NCBI GenBank assembly: GCA_904398645.1
Contig: CAJFPH010000102.1
Coordinates: 1-13,789 of the forward strand
Direction: 5' to 3'
DNA length: 13,789 nucleotides
Source of the DNA: Allobutyricicoccus pentlandensis
Lineage (GTDB): Bacteria; Bacillota; Clostridia; Oscillospirales; QAMX01
A program made the translations under genes and the position numbers. The notes under the pieces were generated by a model that saw only the letters and a program-made list of their open reading frames with translations, made no database searches and was not told the origin of the DNA. Shown here in pieces: positions 1 through 6,560 of the stretch; the first letter of the stretch is position 1; each line of letters starts with the position of its first letter.

Positions 1-533
1 CGGCAGAAGCGTGTGAATACCAGCCCGCGGAAAACAATCTCCTCGATAACCGGAGCGATTAGAACGGTTGCGATCAGGGTAAGAATACCGTCGTCATTGG
101 ACGCGGCATAAAGCGTTTCATAGGACTGTATGAAGCTCTCCGGCCAGGGAATCCACGAAATTCCATAACAAACGACCAGCGCCAGTGCGGCTCCAGCCAG
201 CGCAACAGGCCACAGAGAAGCGATACGCACCGGCATAGACCAGGTTTCCAACGTCAACCGTTTGCCGCGCGCCCGGAAGAAAACGATTAAGATCAAAAGA
301 AGAATTGCCGCGGCAAGAATTAAAATGAGAGAGGAATTCGAAAGCGCAAAGTGATAAACCTGATCAATCAGCGTGTTGACTCCGGCGTCTGTTTCAAGCA
401 GGGAGGGATTTTGCATTCCCATGTAAAAAGCCGTAACAAATATGACCAGATAGGAGGCAATGGTCTGTGAGGCGAGATAAAGTGAAAGATAACAGAGCCC
501 TTTTACGACGTTTATGAGAAAATTTCTAATCAA
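1..533 (-). CDS. CPBP/CAAX-type intramembrane metalloprotease, 5' part
   Basis: This gene runs off the left edge, leaving about 177 N-terminal residues. I read it from a TTG at 533, which has AGGTG five bases upstream (in GGACAGGTG). The protein starts with hydrophobic segments at roughly residues 11-40, 66-88 and 103-128. It then reaches the motif EEIVFRG at residues 164-170, the EExxxR signature of the CPBP (type II CAAX endopeptidase/ABI) family, in which the paired glutamates help activate the zinc-bound water. The later histidine motifs lie outside the window. Members process prenylated proteins in eukaryotes; in bacteria they are linked to bacteriocin self-immunity and membrane regulation, mostly with unknown substrates. 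It is divergent from the dehydrogenase gene at 713. The family call is firm; the physiological role is unknown. Confidence 0.85.
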   Translation of the reverse strand, partial: MIRNFLINVVKGLCYLSLYLASQTIASYLVIFVTAFYMGMQNPSLLETDAGVNTLIDQVYHFALSNSSLILILAAAILLLILIVFFRARGKRLTLETWSMPVRIASLWPVALAGAALALVVCYGISWIPWPESFIQSYETLYAASNDDGILTLIATVLIAPVIEEIVFRGLVFTRFC

Positions 534-594
534 GCGATCACCTGTCCTCAATCAAAATACGGGTACGTGGAAGCTGGGCTGCGATTCCTTTTTT

Positions 595-600
595 ATTATA
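595..600 (-). promoter_or_regulatory. -10 box of CPBP protease gene
   Basis: A perfect TATAAT reads on the minus strand at 600-595, about 60 bases before the TTG start at 533. The -35 region is weak: CCGACA lies 19 bp upstream at 620-625. Plausible sigma-A promoter, but the poor -35 leaves doubt. Confidence 0.4.
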
Positions 601-642
601 GCACAAACAACCGGCGCTTTGTCGGTTTTCCGGAAAAATTCA

Positions 643-697
643 AAAACGTTTTGCTTTTATGCCGGAAGGAGCGTATAATCGAAACGAAAACCGTTTG
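643..697 (+). promoter_or_regulatory. Promoter of dehydrogenase gene with two operator-like palindromes
   Basis: TTGCTT at 651-656 and a perfect TATAAT at 674-679 are 17 bp apart and precede the TTG start at 713. Two related short palindromes flank the promoter: AAAACGTTTT at 643-652, overlapping the -35, and AAACCGTTT at 688-696, just after the -10. Their centres are about 44 bp apart, roughly four helical turns. Palindromes of this kind are typical of LacI-family operators, so a sugar-responsive repressor acting from elsewhere is plausible. The promoter is seen in sequence; the repressor is inference. Confidence 0.5.
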
Positions 698-712
698 CGG
701 AGGTGACGTATT

Positions 713-1972
713 TTGCAAACCAGGGCGGTGAGACTCTATGGCGTCGGTGACCTGCGGCTGGAAAAATTTGAACTGCCGGAGCCTGGGGATGATGAAATAC
801 TGGCAAAGATTGTAACGGACTCAATATGTATGTCGTCTTATAAAGCGTGTGTCCTGGGCGCGGCGCATAAACGTGTACCGGACGATGTCGCGGCGCATCC
901 TGTCATCATTGGGCATGAATTTTGCGGGGAATTGCTCGAAGTTGGACGGCGCTGGCGGGAACGGTATACGCCGGGAGAGCGATTCACCGTACAGGTGGCG
1001 TTGAATTTGCCGGGCGATCCATATCGGACGCCGGGATATTCGTTCCCATATATTGGAGGAAGCGCCGAGTATGTTGTACTTCCCGCGTGTGTGATGGAGC
1101 AGGGATGCCTGCTGCCGTACCGGGGGAATAATTACTTTGGCGGATCGCTTTCTGAACCGATGAGCTGCATTGTCGGAACGTTTCATGCGATGTATCATAC
1201 GCGGCCGCTGGTATATGAGCACGAAATGGGCATCCGCGCCGGTGGACGGATGGCGCTGTTGGCTTCCGCAGGACCGATGGGGCTTGGCGCAATCGACTAT
1301 GCGCTGCACGGCGGCCGGCGTCCATCCGTACTTGTTGTAACGGATATCGATGAGGCACGGCTTTCCCGAGCGAGAGAAATCTATACGGTAGAGGAAGCGG
1401 CAAAACAGGGCGTCAAGCTTTATTATTTCAATACGCGAGAGATGGATGACCCGGCGGAGGCATTGATCCAGGCTGCCGGCGGGCGGTTTGACGACGTAAT
1501 TGTGTTTGCGCCAGTGCGCGAAGTGGTAGAACTCGGAGACCGTCTTATGGGGCAGGACGGCTGTTTAAACTTTTTTTCCGGCCCGGCGGATCCTTCATTT
1601 TCCGCGTCGCTCAATTTTTTTGACGTACACTATTCTGCACATCATATTGTCGGAACATCCGGCGGCAATACGGCGGATATGCGAGAGTCGCTTGACCTGA
1701 TGGCAGATGGCCGTATTACGCCGGCCTCAATGGTGACACATATTGGCGGACTGTCCTGTGTGCCGGAGACAACACTGCGGCTTCCGCAGATTCCAGGCGG
1801 CAAAAAGCTCATCTATACACATGCCGACCTGCCATTGACCGCAATTGCTGATTTTGCGCGTCTTGGCGAACACGATCCTTTGTTTGCAGCGCTTGCCCGT
1901 GCGGTGGAACTGGGCGGAGGGCTCTGGAATGACGAGGCGGAACGTATCCTTTTGGCGCATATTGGCGCGTAG
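713..1972 (+). CDS. Zinc-dependent dehydrogenase, L-sorbose-1-phosphate reductase (SorE)-like
   Basis: A medium-chain alcohol dehydrogenase of 419 residues. The start is a TTG at 713 with a perfect GGAGGTGA six bases upstream. The catalytic-zinc region shows Cys39 (in SICMS), the GHE motif at 67-69 and Glu148 (in SEP). The Rossmann nucleotide-binding loop is GPMGLG at 187-192, and Asp211 at the end of the second strand suggests NAD rather than NADP. The conserved block VTHIGGL is at 341-347. The opening (RLYG..DLRLE.FELP), the segment DSICMSSYKA and the block HKRVPDDVA are what I remember of the family annotated as L-sorbose-1-phosphate reductase, which makes glucitol 6-phosphate from sorbose 1-phosphate. 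No sugar PTS or kinase gene is next to it, so the substrate is uncertain; another polyol phosphate is possible. Confidence 0.75.
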   Translation: MQTRAVRLYGVGDLRLEKFELPEPGDDEILAKIVTDSICMSSYKACVLGAAHKRVPDDVAAHPVIIGHEFCGELLEVGRRWRERYTPGERFTVQVALNLPGDPYRTPGYSFPYIGGSAEYVVLPACVMEQGCLLPYRGNNYFGGSLSEPMSCIVGTFHAMYHTRPLVYEHEMGIRAGGRMALLASAGPMGLGAIDYALHGGRRPSVLVVTDIDEARLSRAREIYTVEEAAKQGVKLYYFNTREMDDPAEALIQAAGGRFDDVIVFAPVREVVELGDRLMGQDGCLNFFSGPADPSFSASLNFFDVHYSAHHIVGTSGGNTADMRESLDLMADGRITPASMVTHIGGLSCVPETTLRLPQIPGGKKLIYTHADLPLTAIADFARLGEHDPLFAALARAVELGGGLWNDEAERILLAHIGA

Positions 1973-2018
1973 CGCTCGCATGGAGATCAAAAGTTTAATA
2001 TCGTTTATAAAACAAAAT

Positions 2019-2040
2019 GCGGGAGTTTTGAAACTCCCGC
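2019..2040 (-). terminator. Intrinsic terminator after galU
   Basis: A near-perfect inverted repeat, GCGGGAGTT with AACTCCCGC around a four-base loop, is followed on the minus strand by a T-rich tract (ATTTTGTTTTAT). It therefore ends the minus-strand queT/HD/galU operon. On the plus strand no T run follows, so it does little for the dehydrogenase gene, whose stop is 47 bases away. Confidence 0.8.
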
Positions 2041-2092
2041 TGGCTGCCTAAATCCTGGTATCGCCATTGTCCTTTCGTCCACAGAATTGCTT

Positions 2093-2962
2093 TTACAGCG
2101 TTTTTGCGCGTTCTTTGATATAGTCGCGCAACCATGCGCCGACCGAGGGATTTTGAAGGGAAATTTCAATCTGCGCTTCCAGATAGCCGCGCAAATTACC
2201 GGTATCAAAGCGCCGGCCTTCAAAATCTACGGCCGTAACACGTTCTGTGCCGCAGAGGGTGCAAATGGCGTCTGTGAGCTGAATCTCTCCGCCATGCCCG
2301 GGCGGTAAGTGCCGCAGAACGTCAAAAATTTCAGACGACAGGATATATCGCCCTAAAATTGCATAGTTCGAATAAATTTCCTCCGGACGGGGCTTTTCGC
2401 GCACAGCGCTGACATGATAGAAATTGTCCCGCAAATGGGACATTTTTACGCTGTCGTATTTGACGACAAGCTCCGTCGGCACTTCCTGCACACCGATTAC
2501 CATGCCGCCGAACTCGCGGTAGGCTTCTTCCAGTTGGAGTGTGACGGGACGCTCGGACAAGATGATATCGTCGCCCAAAAGAACCGCGAACGGTTCGTCT
2601 CCAACATAGGGCTGCGCGGTGAGAATGGCATGACCGAGGCCCAGCATTTCTTTCTGACGTACACAGACGATATTTGCCATGTCGGCATATGCGCGCAGTC
2701 TGTCCGCTTCCTCTCCGCGGCCTACTGCGCGCAGCTGTGACTCAATTTCAGGAGAATAATCAAAGTAATTTTCCACGGCAGCCTTGGTCCGGCTCGTAAT
2801 AATAATAATGTCCTGTATGCCGGAATGAACGGCCTCTTCCACCAGGTATTGGATGGCCGGACGGTCGGCCAAAGGGAGAACTTCCTTTGGAACGGCTTTG
2901 GTTGCCGGAAGCATACGTGTGCCCAAACCGGCGGCGGGTATGACGGCTTTTTTTACTTTCAT
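2093..2962 (-). CDS. galU: UTP--glucose-1-phosphate uridylyltransferase
   Basis: Makes UDP-glucose from UTP and glucose 1-phosphate in the cytoplasm, supplying cell-surface glycans and galactose metabolism. At 289 residues it has the usual bacterial GalU length. It shows the nucleotide-binding signature AGLGTRMLPATKAVPKE at residues 11-27, the metal-binding GDD at 130-132, the REKP segment with Lys190, GGEIQLTDAI at 224-233 and FDTGN at 252-256. The ATG at 2962 has GGGAGG about nine bases upstream. It is the last gene of a three-gene minus-strand operon, 33 bases after the HD-domain gene, and is followed by the terminator at 2019-2040. Identification is secure. Confidence 0.96.
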   Translation of the reverse strand: MKVKKAVIPAAGLGTRMLPATKAVPKEVLPLADRPAIQYLVEEAVHSGIQDIIIITSRTKAAVENYFDYSPEIESQLRAVGRGEEADRLRAYADMANIVCVRQKEMLGLGHAILTAQPYVGDEPFAVLLGDDIILSERPVTLQLEEAYREFGGMVIGVQEVPTELVVKYDSVKMSHLRDNFYHVSAVREKPRPEEIYSNYAILGRYILSSEIFDVLRHLPPGHGGEIQLTDAICTLCGTERVTAVDFEGRRFDTGNLRGYLEAQIEISLQNPSVGAWLRDYIKERAKTL

Positions 2963-2995
2963 AAACGGAAACCTCCCGGCTCGTCACCTTTTTGA

Positions 2996-3583
2996 TCATT
3001 GTATATATCCGCGCTCCACAGAGGCGCGGATAATGCTGTCCGCAAGTGTCCACAATTTTGGCGCGCCGGCCCTGATCGGCTCCATACGCCGGTACACCTG
3101 TTCCACACGAACGTTGTGGTCACGCCATGTACCGCCCTTGTTCAGCCAGTTGGAGAGAAGCGGTTGCAAGCGGTCAAGCGATGCGGCAAATTTTGCATCC
3201 GCTGTTTCCATCGCATCAAATTCTTCCCACAGCGCACGGTAATAAGCCCCCTGATCGTCCGGCAGCATGGCGTAAAGCCGGTCCGCCGATGCACGTTCCC
3301 GCGCGGCTTTGTCGGCATTTCCCACAACGTCATAGGCAAATGTATCACCTGCATATATTTCGATCAGGTCATGCACTGTTAGCATTTCCAGCACATGCCC
3401 CATATCAACCGGTTCGGCAGCATATTCGCGCAGAACCATGGCCATCACGGAAATATGCCAGGAATGCTCGGCATCATTTTCCCGCCGTCCTCCCGCGTAG
3501 ATAGGGGACTGACGCTCGATGGTTTTCATACGGTCCAATTCAATTAAAAAGGCAAGCTGAGACTCTAATCTTTTGTCATCCAT
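2996..3583 (-). CDS. HD-domain phosphohydrolase, YfbR/HDDC2-like
   Basis: A 195-residue soluble protein with the metal-binding pattern of HD phosphohydrolases: His40 in ENDAEHSWH, His71-Asp72 in VHDLIEIYAGD with Glu75, and the distal Asp137 in ASLDRLQPL. This arrangement and length match the YfbR/HDDC2 group, whose E. coli member is a 5'-deoxynucleotidase that removes phosphate from dNMPs. A housecleaning nucleotidase role is therefore likely, though the substrate is unproven here. The ATG at 3583 lies inside the end of the upstream QueT-like gene (19 bp overlap, different frame), which points to translational coupling; the only Shine-Dalgarno, AAAGGA, is about 11 bases away. It sits between queT and galU in one operon. 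Confidence 0.85.
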   Translation of the reverse strand: MDDKRLESQLAFLIELDRMKTIERQSPIYAGGRRENDAEHSWHISVMAMVLREYAAEPVDMGHVLEMLTVHDLIEIYAGDTFAYDVVGNADKAARERASADRLYAMLPDDQGAYYRALWEEFDAMETADAKFAASLDRLQPLLSNWLNKGGTWRDHNVRVEQVYRRMEPIRAGAPKLWTLADSIIRASVERGYIQ

Positions 3584-4086
3584 GAACCAAAACGTCCTTT
3601 CAGGGTCTTTTCATAGCGTTTGAGAAGTTTTAAAAGCGGCAGGCCGAGTACGTAGCAGGCGCCGAGCTGTCCCAGACCAACTTCTGCGGCGAAAATAACG
3701 AACGACGCCCAGAAGGACTCCGGCGTCAGCGTATAAGCCAAAACTGCGCCGACGATGACCATATTGAACAGCACCGGCGGAAGCGGCGCCAGCCAGTCAC
3801 GGCGTATTTTGGCTGTACAGCAGCCCGCCAACACTGTGGCAAGCGTTCCAAATACGATGTCGAAAATTCCATTTCCGCCAATTAAGTTGGCAATAAAACA
3901 TCCGATGCCAAGCCCGATGGTACAGTACGGATTAAAAAAGGGAAGGATGGTCAGCGCCTCAGAAATGCGGCACTGTACGGTTCCAAATGCAATGGGATAC
4001 ACAAGGAGTGTGAGCGCCGCATATATCGCTGCCAACAGAGCCTGTGAAACAATCACATTTGTTTTGAAAATTCCTTTTAGCCTCAA
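3565..4086 (-). CDS. QueT-family transporter (probable queuosine-precursor uptake)
   Basis: A hydrophobic protein of about 173 residues with four to five membrane segments, read from a TTG at 4086. The block PIAFGTVQCRISEALTILPF followed by NPYC and GCFIANLIGG is typical of the QueT (COG4708) ECF-type substrate-binding subunit family, thought to bring in queuosine precursors such as preQ1 with a shared ECF energy module. The frame stays open upstream to 4248, but that stretch overlaps the promoter and does not look like family sequence. GTG at 4095 is the other reasonable start. No start has a strong Shine-Dalgarno; a seven-codon ORF (4112-4089) ends two bases before the TTG and may couple its translation. 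First gene of the operon with the HD protein and galU. Confidence 0.8.
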   Translation of the reverse strand: MRLKGIFKTNVIVSQALLAAIYAALTLLVYPIAFGTVQCRISEALTILPFFNPYCTIGLGIGCFIANLIGGNGIFDIVFGTLATVLAGCCTAKIRRDWLAPLPPVLFNMVIVGAVLAYTLTPESFWASFVIFAAEVGLGQLGACYVLGLPLLKLLKRYEKTLKGRFGSWMTKD

Positions 4087-4124
4087 AATCAGCACATCCA
4101 ATCTATGCACATATTTCCAGCTAC

Positions 4125-4153
4125 AGTGTACCACAGTTATCCCGTTTAGTAAA
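4125..4153 (-). promoter_or_regulatory. Promoter of the queT-HD-galU operon
   Basis: On the minus strand TTTACT (4153-4148) and TACACT (4130-4125) are separated by exactly 17 bp, placing the start of transcription near 4118 and giving a leader of only about 20-30 bases. That is too short for a preQ1 riboswitch, which often precedes queT genes in other Firmicutes. Confidence 0.6.
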
Positions 4154-4170
4154 GCCCGAAAGGGAAATGC

Positions 4171-4199
4171 TATACAAAAATTAAGAATTGTGATATGAT
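4171..4199 (+). promoter_or_regulatory. Promoter of the ymdB-like gene
   Basis: TATACA at 4171-4176 and TATGAT at 4194-4199 with a 17 bp spacer, 48 bases before the ATG at 4247. It is divergent from the queT promoter; the two -35 boxes are only 17 bp apart, so one regulator or supercoiling could affect both. Confidence 0.55.
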
Positions 4200-4246
4200 A
4201 GCGATGACCAAAGCGTAACACGGGATAAAGGAATGAAAGTGCTGGC

Positions 4247-5023
4247 ATGACTTATAAGATATTGGCAATTGGAGATGTGTGCGGACGCGCAGGACTGGAT
4301 ATCCTGCGTCGCAAACTGTGGGGCCTTCGTAAATTCTATGGTGTGGATTTTGTGGTGGCGAATGGTGAAAACGCCGCGGGAAACGGCATTACGCCCGCAC
4401 AGGCAAGGGCGTTGTTTGACGCGGGCGCGGATGTGATTACGCTGGGAAACCACGGACTTCACAAACGTGAGATCGCAGCCTTTTTAGATGATGAACCGTA
4501 TATTGTGCGTCCTGCAAATTGGCCGTCCGGCGCGCCGGGTACCGGTGTTACCGTATATGATACTGCGAAAACGCGCATCTGCGTGATGAACCTGATAGGC
4601 CGCGTGGATATTGGATTTGGAGCGGCCAATCCCTTTGAAACGGTAGATATACTGCTTGAAAGGTATCAGGATAAGGCGGATGTGTTCGTTGTGGACTTTC
4701 ATGCGGAGGCCACAAGTGAAAAGTGCGCCATGGCGTATCATTTGGATGGCCGCGCGGGCGTGCTTTTCGGCACACATACGCATGTACAGACAGCGGATGA
4801 ACGCGTGTTTCCCGGTGGGCTTGGCTTTATTACGGACCTTGGCATGACGGGAGCGGCAGACTCGGTAATTGGCGTAAAATGGGAACAAAGCCTTGCATAC
4901 TTCCGGGGGGACATGCTGGTTCGATTTGAAGAATCGGCAAATTGTCCGCGGATTCAGGGCGCCCTTTTTACGATAGAGGACGGGGGAAAGTGCGTGGCTG
5001 TTGAGCGTATATCGGTTGAGTAA
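4247..5023 (+). CDS. ymdB: YmdB-family metallophosphoesterase (2',3'-cyclic-nucleotide phosphodiesterase)
   Basis: A 258-residue calcineurin-like phosphoesterase of the TIGR00282 family. Metal ligands are visible in order: Asp10 (IGDV), Glu41-Asn42 (GEN), Asn68-His69 (GNH), Asp150 and His152 (DFHAEATSEK) and GTHTH at 175-179. The B. subtilis relative hydrolyses cyclic nucleotides and influences biofilm formation and sporulation; the same chemistry is likely here. The aromatic residue usual after GNH (GNHTW or similar) is replaced by GNHGLH. The ATG at 4247 is the only in-frame start after a stop at 4226. Its nearest AAAGGA is 14 bases away, and a tiny ORF (MKVLA, 4233-4250) ends in an ATGA overlap with it, so coupled initiation is possible. 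Confidence 0.92.
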   Translation: MTYKILAIGDVCGRAGLDILRRKLWGLRKFYGVDFVVANGENAAGNGITPAQARALFDAGADVITLGNHGLHKREIAAFLDDEPYIVRPANWPSGAPGTGVTVYDTAKTRICVMNLIGRVDIGFGAANPFETVDILLERYQDKADVFVVDFHAEATSEKCAMAYHLDGRAGVLFGTHTHVQTADERVFPGGLGFITDLGMTGAADSVIGVKWEQSLAYFRGDMLVRFEESANCPRIQGALFTIEDGGKCVAVERISVE

Positions 5024-5045
5024 ACACCGGGACCGGGCGGTGTTT
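5022..5045 (+). terminator. Weak hairpin after ymdB
   Basis: AAACACCG and CGGTGTTT pair in an 8 bp stem around an 8-base loop, beginning inside the stop codon region. Only three T residues end the stem and CCC follows, so this is a poor intrinsic terminator and readthrough into the tRNA region is likely. Confidence 0.4.
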
Positions 5046-5048
5046 CCC

Positions 5049-5078
5049 TTGACAGGAGGTGCTGCTTGATGGTAAAAT
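5049..5078 (+). promoter_or_regulatory. Probable promoter of tRNA-Arg
   Basis: A perfect TTGACA at 5049-5054 and TAAAAT at 5073-5078 (five of six consensus) are separated by 18 bp. Transcription would start near 5085, giving a leader of about 115 bases before the tRNA. The spacer also contains AGGAGGT, which instead reads as a ribosome binding site for the small ORF at 5069; the two readings compete. Confidence 0.5.
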
Positions 5079-5158
5079 ATAAAACTGTAGTGCGCCGCGT
5101 CTGCAGTAGTTGGGTTATCTTTCAAAGAAGCAGCAAGATAGAAACGCTTTTCAAGTGA
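5069..5158 (+). CDS. Possible 29-residue basic small protein, unrecognised
   Basis: A short ORF starting at ATG 5069 (TTG at 5066 is in frame just before) has a perfect AGGAGGT at 5054-5060, eight bases upstream, and stops with TGA at 5156. The predicted peptide begins MVKYKTVVRRVCSS and ends KIETLFK; it is basic, with one cysteine and no clear membrane segment. It lies 45 bases after ymdB and would need a transcript from the ymdB promoter, since the local promoter at 5049-5078 overlaps its ribosome binding site. I recognise no family. It could equally be chance. Confidence 0.3.
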   Translation: MVKYKTVVRRVCSSWVIFQRSSKIETLFK

Positions 5159-5201
5159 TGGCCGGTCGAATCCGGTTGCGTTGGAGCACTGCGTATTTTA
5201 C

Positions 5202-5278
5202 GCCCCCGTACCTCACCAGGATAGAGGGTCCGCCTCCTAAGCGGAATGTAGTGAGTTCGAGTCTCGCCGGGGGTGCCA
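5202..5278 (+). tRNA. tRNA-Arg (anticodon CCT)
   Basis: A full cloverleaf can be drawn. The acceptor stem is GCCCCCG with CGGGGGT (G1-U72 wobble). The D stem is CCTC/GAGG, and the anticodon stem TCCGC/GCGGA has loop CTCCTAA, so the anticodon is CCT and reads AGG codons. The T stem is GTGAG/CTCGC with loop TTCGAGT. The CCA end is encoded at 5276-5278. The terminator follows at once. I saw no repeat of its 3' end that would suggest an integrated element. Confidence 0.95.
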
Positions 5279-5329
5279 AAAGAGCCTCCGCAGACCATTT
5301 TTAACGGTCTGCGGAGGCTCTTTTATTTT
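5279..5329 (+). terminator. Strong terminator after tRNA-Arg, probably bidirectional
   Basis: GAGCCTCCGCAGACC (5282-5296) pairs perfectly with GGTCTGCGGAGGCTC (5306-5320); flanking A and T residues lengthen the stem. On the plus strand it is followed by TTTTATTTT. On the minus strand four T residues follow, so it can also end apbE, whose stop codon is about 55 bases away. Confidence 0.9.
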
Positions 5330-5374
5330 GCTTTAAATTTTCGCGCATAAGGGAAACGAAGGATGACCGGACAT

Positions 5375-6400
5375 TTAAGCTTCCAGGATTCGAATCGTTT
5401 CAGGACGTCCGTCGTTCTGCGAAAATTGGCCGGCGATTCCCTCCGTCAAAAGAATTTCGTTGGTATCCGTAACCAATATCATTTCAAAGCCGCCGTTTTC
5501 ACGCCAGTATTTTTCCGCATTTTCCGCCCCCATGACAAATAAAGCGGTGGAAAGCGCGTCGCATAGTTTCCCTTCCGAACCGATAATTGTGACGGACTGA
5601 AGCCCGCTGTCTGCGGGATATCCTGTGGCGGGATCAAGAATGTGCCAAAAAATATTTCCACCCTCGTCCTCAAAATAGTTTTCATAACCACCGGACGTAA
5701 CTATGGCTGCATTGCTGATTTCCAGTACACCGAGAGTTTCGTTTTCCCATGGAGCGCGCACGCCAATTCTCCAATCACTACCGTCCGACCGGGAGCCAAT
5801 GGCCTGAATATTGCCGCCTAAATTGAGCAACGCAGATTGAATACCGTAATCTGTCAGTACTTCTGTTACCAAATCGGCCACATATCCCTTGCCCACAGCT
5901 CCCAAATCTAAGGACATACCGTCGGGGACGGTTAATTCTGTACCGTCCAGCAGAATACGATCATATCCTACATTTTGGAGCAGACTGGCGATTTGCTCCC
6001 CGGACGGTACCTGCTTGTGGTCTGTGGTAAAGCCCCAGGCAGCAAGGACAGGATAAATGGTAGGATCCAGCGCGCCGTTTGTCTGTTCCGCCATATCCAG
6101 CGCAAAAGCAAGCAGCGCTGCAGTTTCATTGCTGATGGAAACAGTTTGTCCGCCGCTATGATTCGCCCGGTAAATTTCGCTCTTTGTATTGGTAACCGAC
6201 CAGAGAGCCTCCATTTCCTGAATCAATTCTGCAGATTCTCGTAAGGCCTCCTGTGCGTTTTCGCCATATGCGGTAAAAGTCATATAGGTATTCATTGCAA
6301 AAAGGGAATATTCTGCGAGGGGCGATACCCTCTCAGAATCACAGCCAGATGTAGTAATCAATAACGCAATCATCAATAAAATTGCAGTTTTTCGTTTCAA
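5375..6400 (-). CDS. apbE: FAD:protein FMN transferase, lipoprotein (ApbE)
   Basis: ApbE transfers FMN from FAD onto a Thr or Ser of extracytoplasmic flavoproteins. The 341-residue protein begins with a hydrophobic signal (residues 5-17) ending in SGC with Cys20 as the likely lipid-attached residue, so it should sit outside the membrane; the -3 position is Thr, a less usual lipobox. Family hallmarks are ALDPTIYPVLAAWGF at 110-124, LDLGAVGKGYVAD at 164-176, NLGGNIQAIG at 193-202, HILDPATGYP at 253-262 and the metal-binding DALSTALF at 281-288. The start is TTG at 6400 with GAGAGGA seven bases upstream. It has its own promoter and a structured leader. No FMN-binding partner protein with the usual acceptor motif is in the window. 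It is the last gene of the minus-strand redox cluster. Confidence 0.95.
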   Translation of the reverse strand: MKRKTAILLMIALLITTSGCDSERVSPLAEYSLFAMNTYMTFTAYGENAQEALRESAELIQEMEALWSVTNTKSEIYRANHSGGQTVSISNETAALLAFALDMAEQTNGALDPTIYPVLAAWGFTTDHKQVPSGEQIASLLQNVGYDRILLDGTELTVPDGMSLDLGAVGKGYVADLVTEVLTDYGIQSALLNLGGNIQAIGSRSDGSDWRIGVRAPWENETLGVLEISNAAIVTSGGYENYFEDEGGNIFWHILDPATGYPADSGLQSVTIIGSEGKLCDALSTALFVMGAENAEKYWRENGGFEMILVTDTNEILLTEGIAGQFSQNDGRPETIRILEA

Positions 6401-6420
6401 AAGAACGTCCTCTCCTTGCT

Positions 6421-6480
6421 GGCACCTGGCGGCAGAAACCTGCGTCCGCCGCTATGACCATGACGTTTGTAAGTGGTACC
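6421..6480 (-). other. Structured 5' leader of apbE
   Basis: On the minus strand GGTACC (6480-6475) can pair with GGTGCC (6426-6421) as an outer stem. Inside lies a hairpin of GGCG/CGCC and GCAG/CTGC with a three-base bulge and a GTTT loop (6450-6428). It ends just before the ribosome binding site at about 6408-6414. It may be a cis-acting regulatory RNA; it matches no riboswitch I can recognise. Confidence 0.4.
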
Positions 6481-6488
6481 CGATGAAT

Positions 6489-6517
6489 AGAATACGACAT
6501 TCCTAAATACATGTCAA
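6489..6517 (-). promoter_or_regulatory. Promoter of apbE
   Basis: Reading minus, a perfect TTGACA (6517-6512) and TATTCT (6494-6489) are 17 bp apart. Transcription would start near 6482, giving apbE a leader of about 80 bases independent of the permease gene upstream. Confidence 0.65.
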
Positions 6518-6560
6518 ATATTTCAGTGAAAATTTACTGTCAGCCTGTAAAACGCTGGAT

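Noticed and set aside
821..1403. Long minus-strand ORFs across the dehydrogenase gene
   Set aside because: They are antisense shadows of a well-supported gene, with no family features of their own.
4095..4125. preQ1 riboswitch before the QueT-like gene
   Set aside because: The leader from the likely start site is only 20-30 bases and lacks the A-rich tail of the preQ1-I aptamer.
5127..5134. GAAGCAGC resembling the SRP RNA core
   Set aside because: The matching GTCAGG strand and GGAA tetraloop of SRP helix 8 are absent.
5162..5175. CCGG-TCGAAT-CCGG hairpin resembling a tRNA T arm
   Set aside because: The loop has six bases instead of seven and no acceptor, D or anticodon arms can be found around it.
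6421..6480. c-di-GMP-I riboswitch in the apbE leader (GGACGC and CAAAC segments present)
   Set aside because: The conserved AAAGC after GACGC and the GAAA-capped hairpin are missing, so the match is partial.
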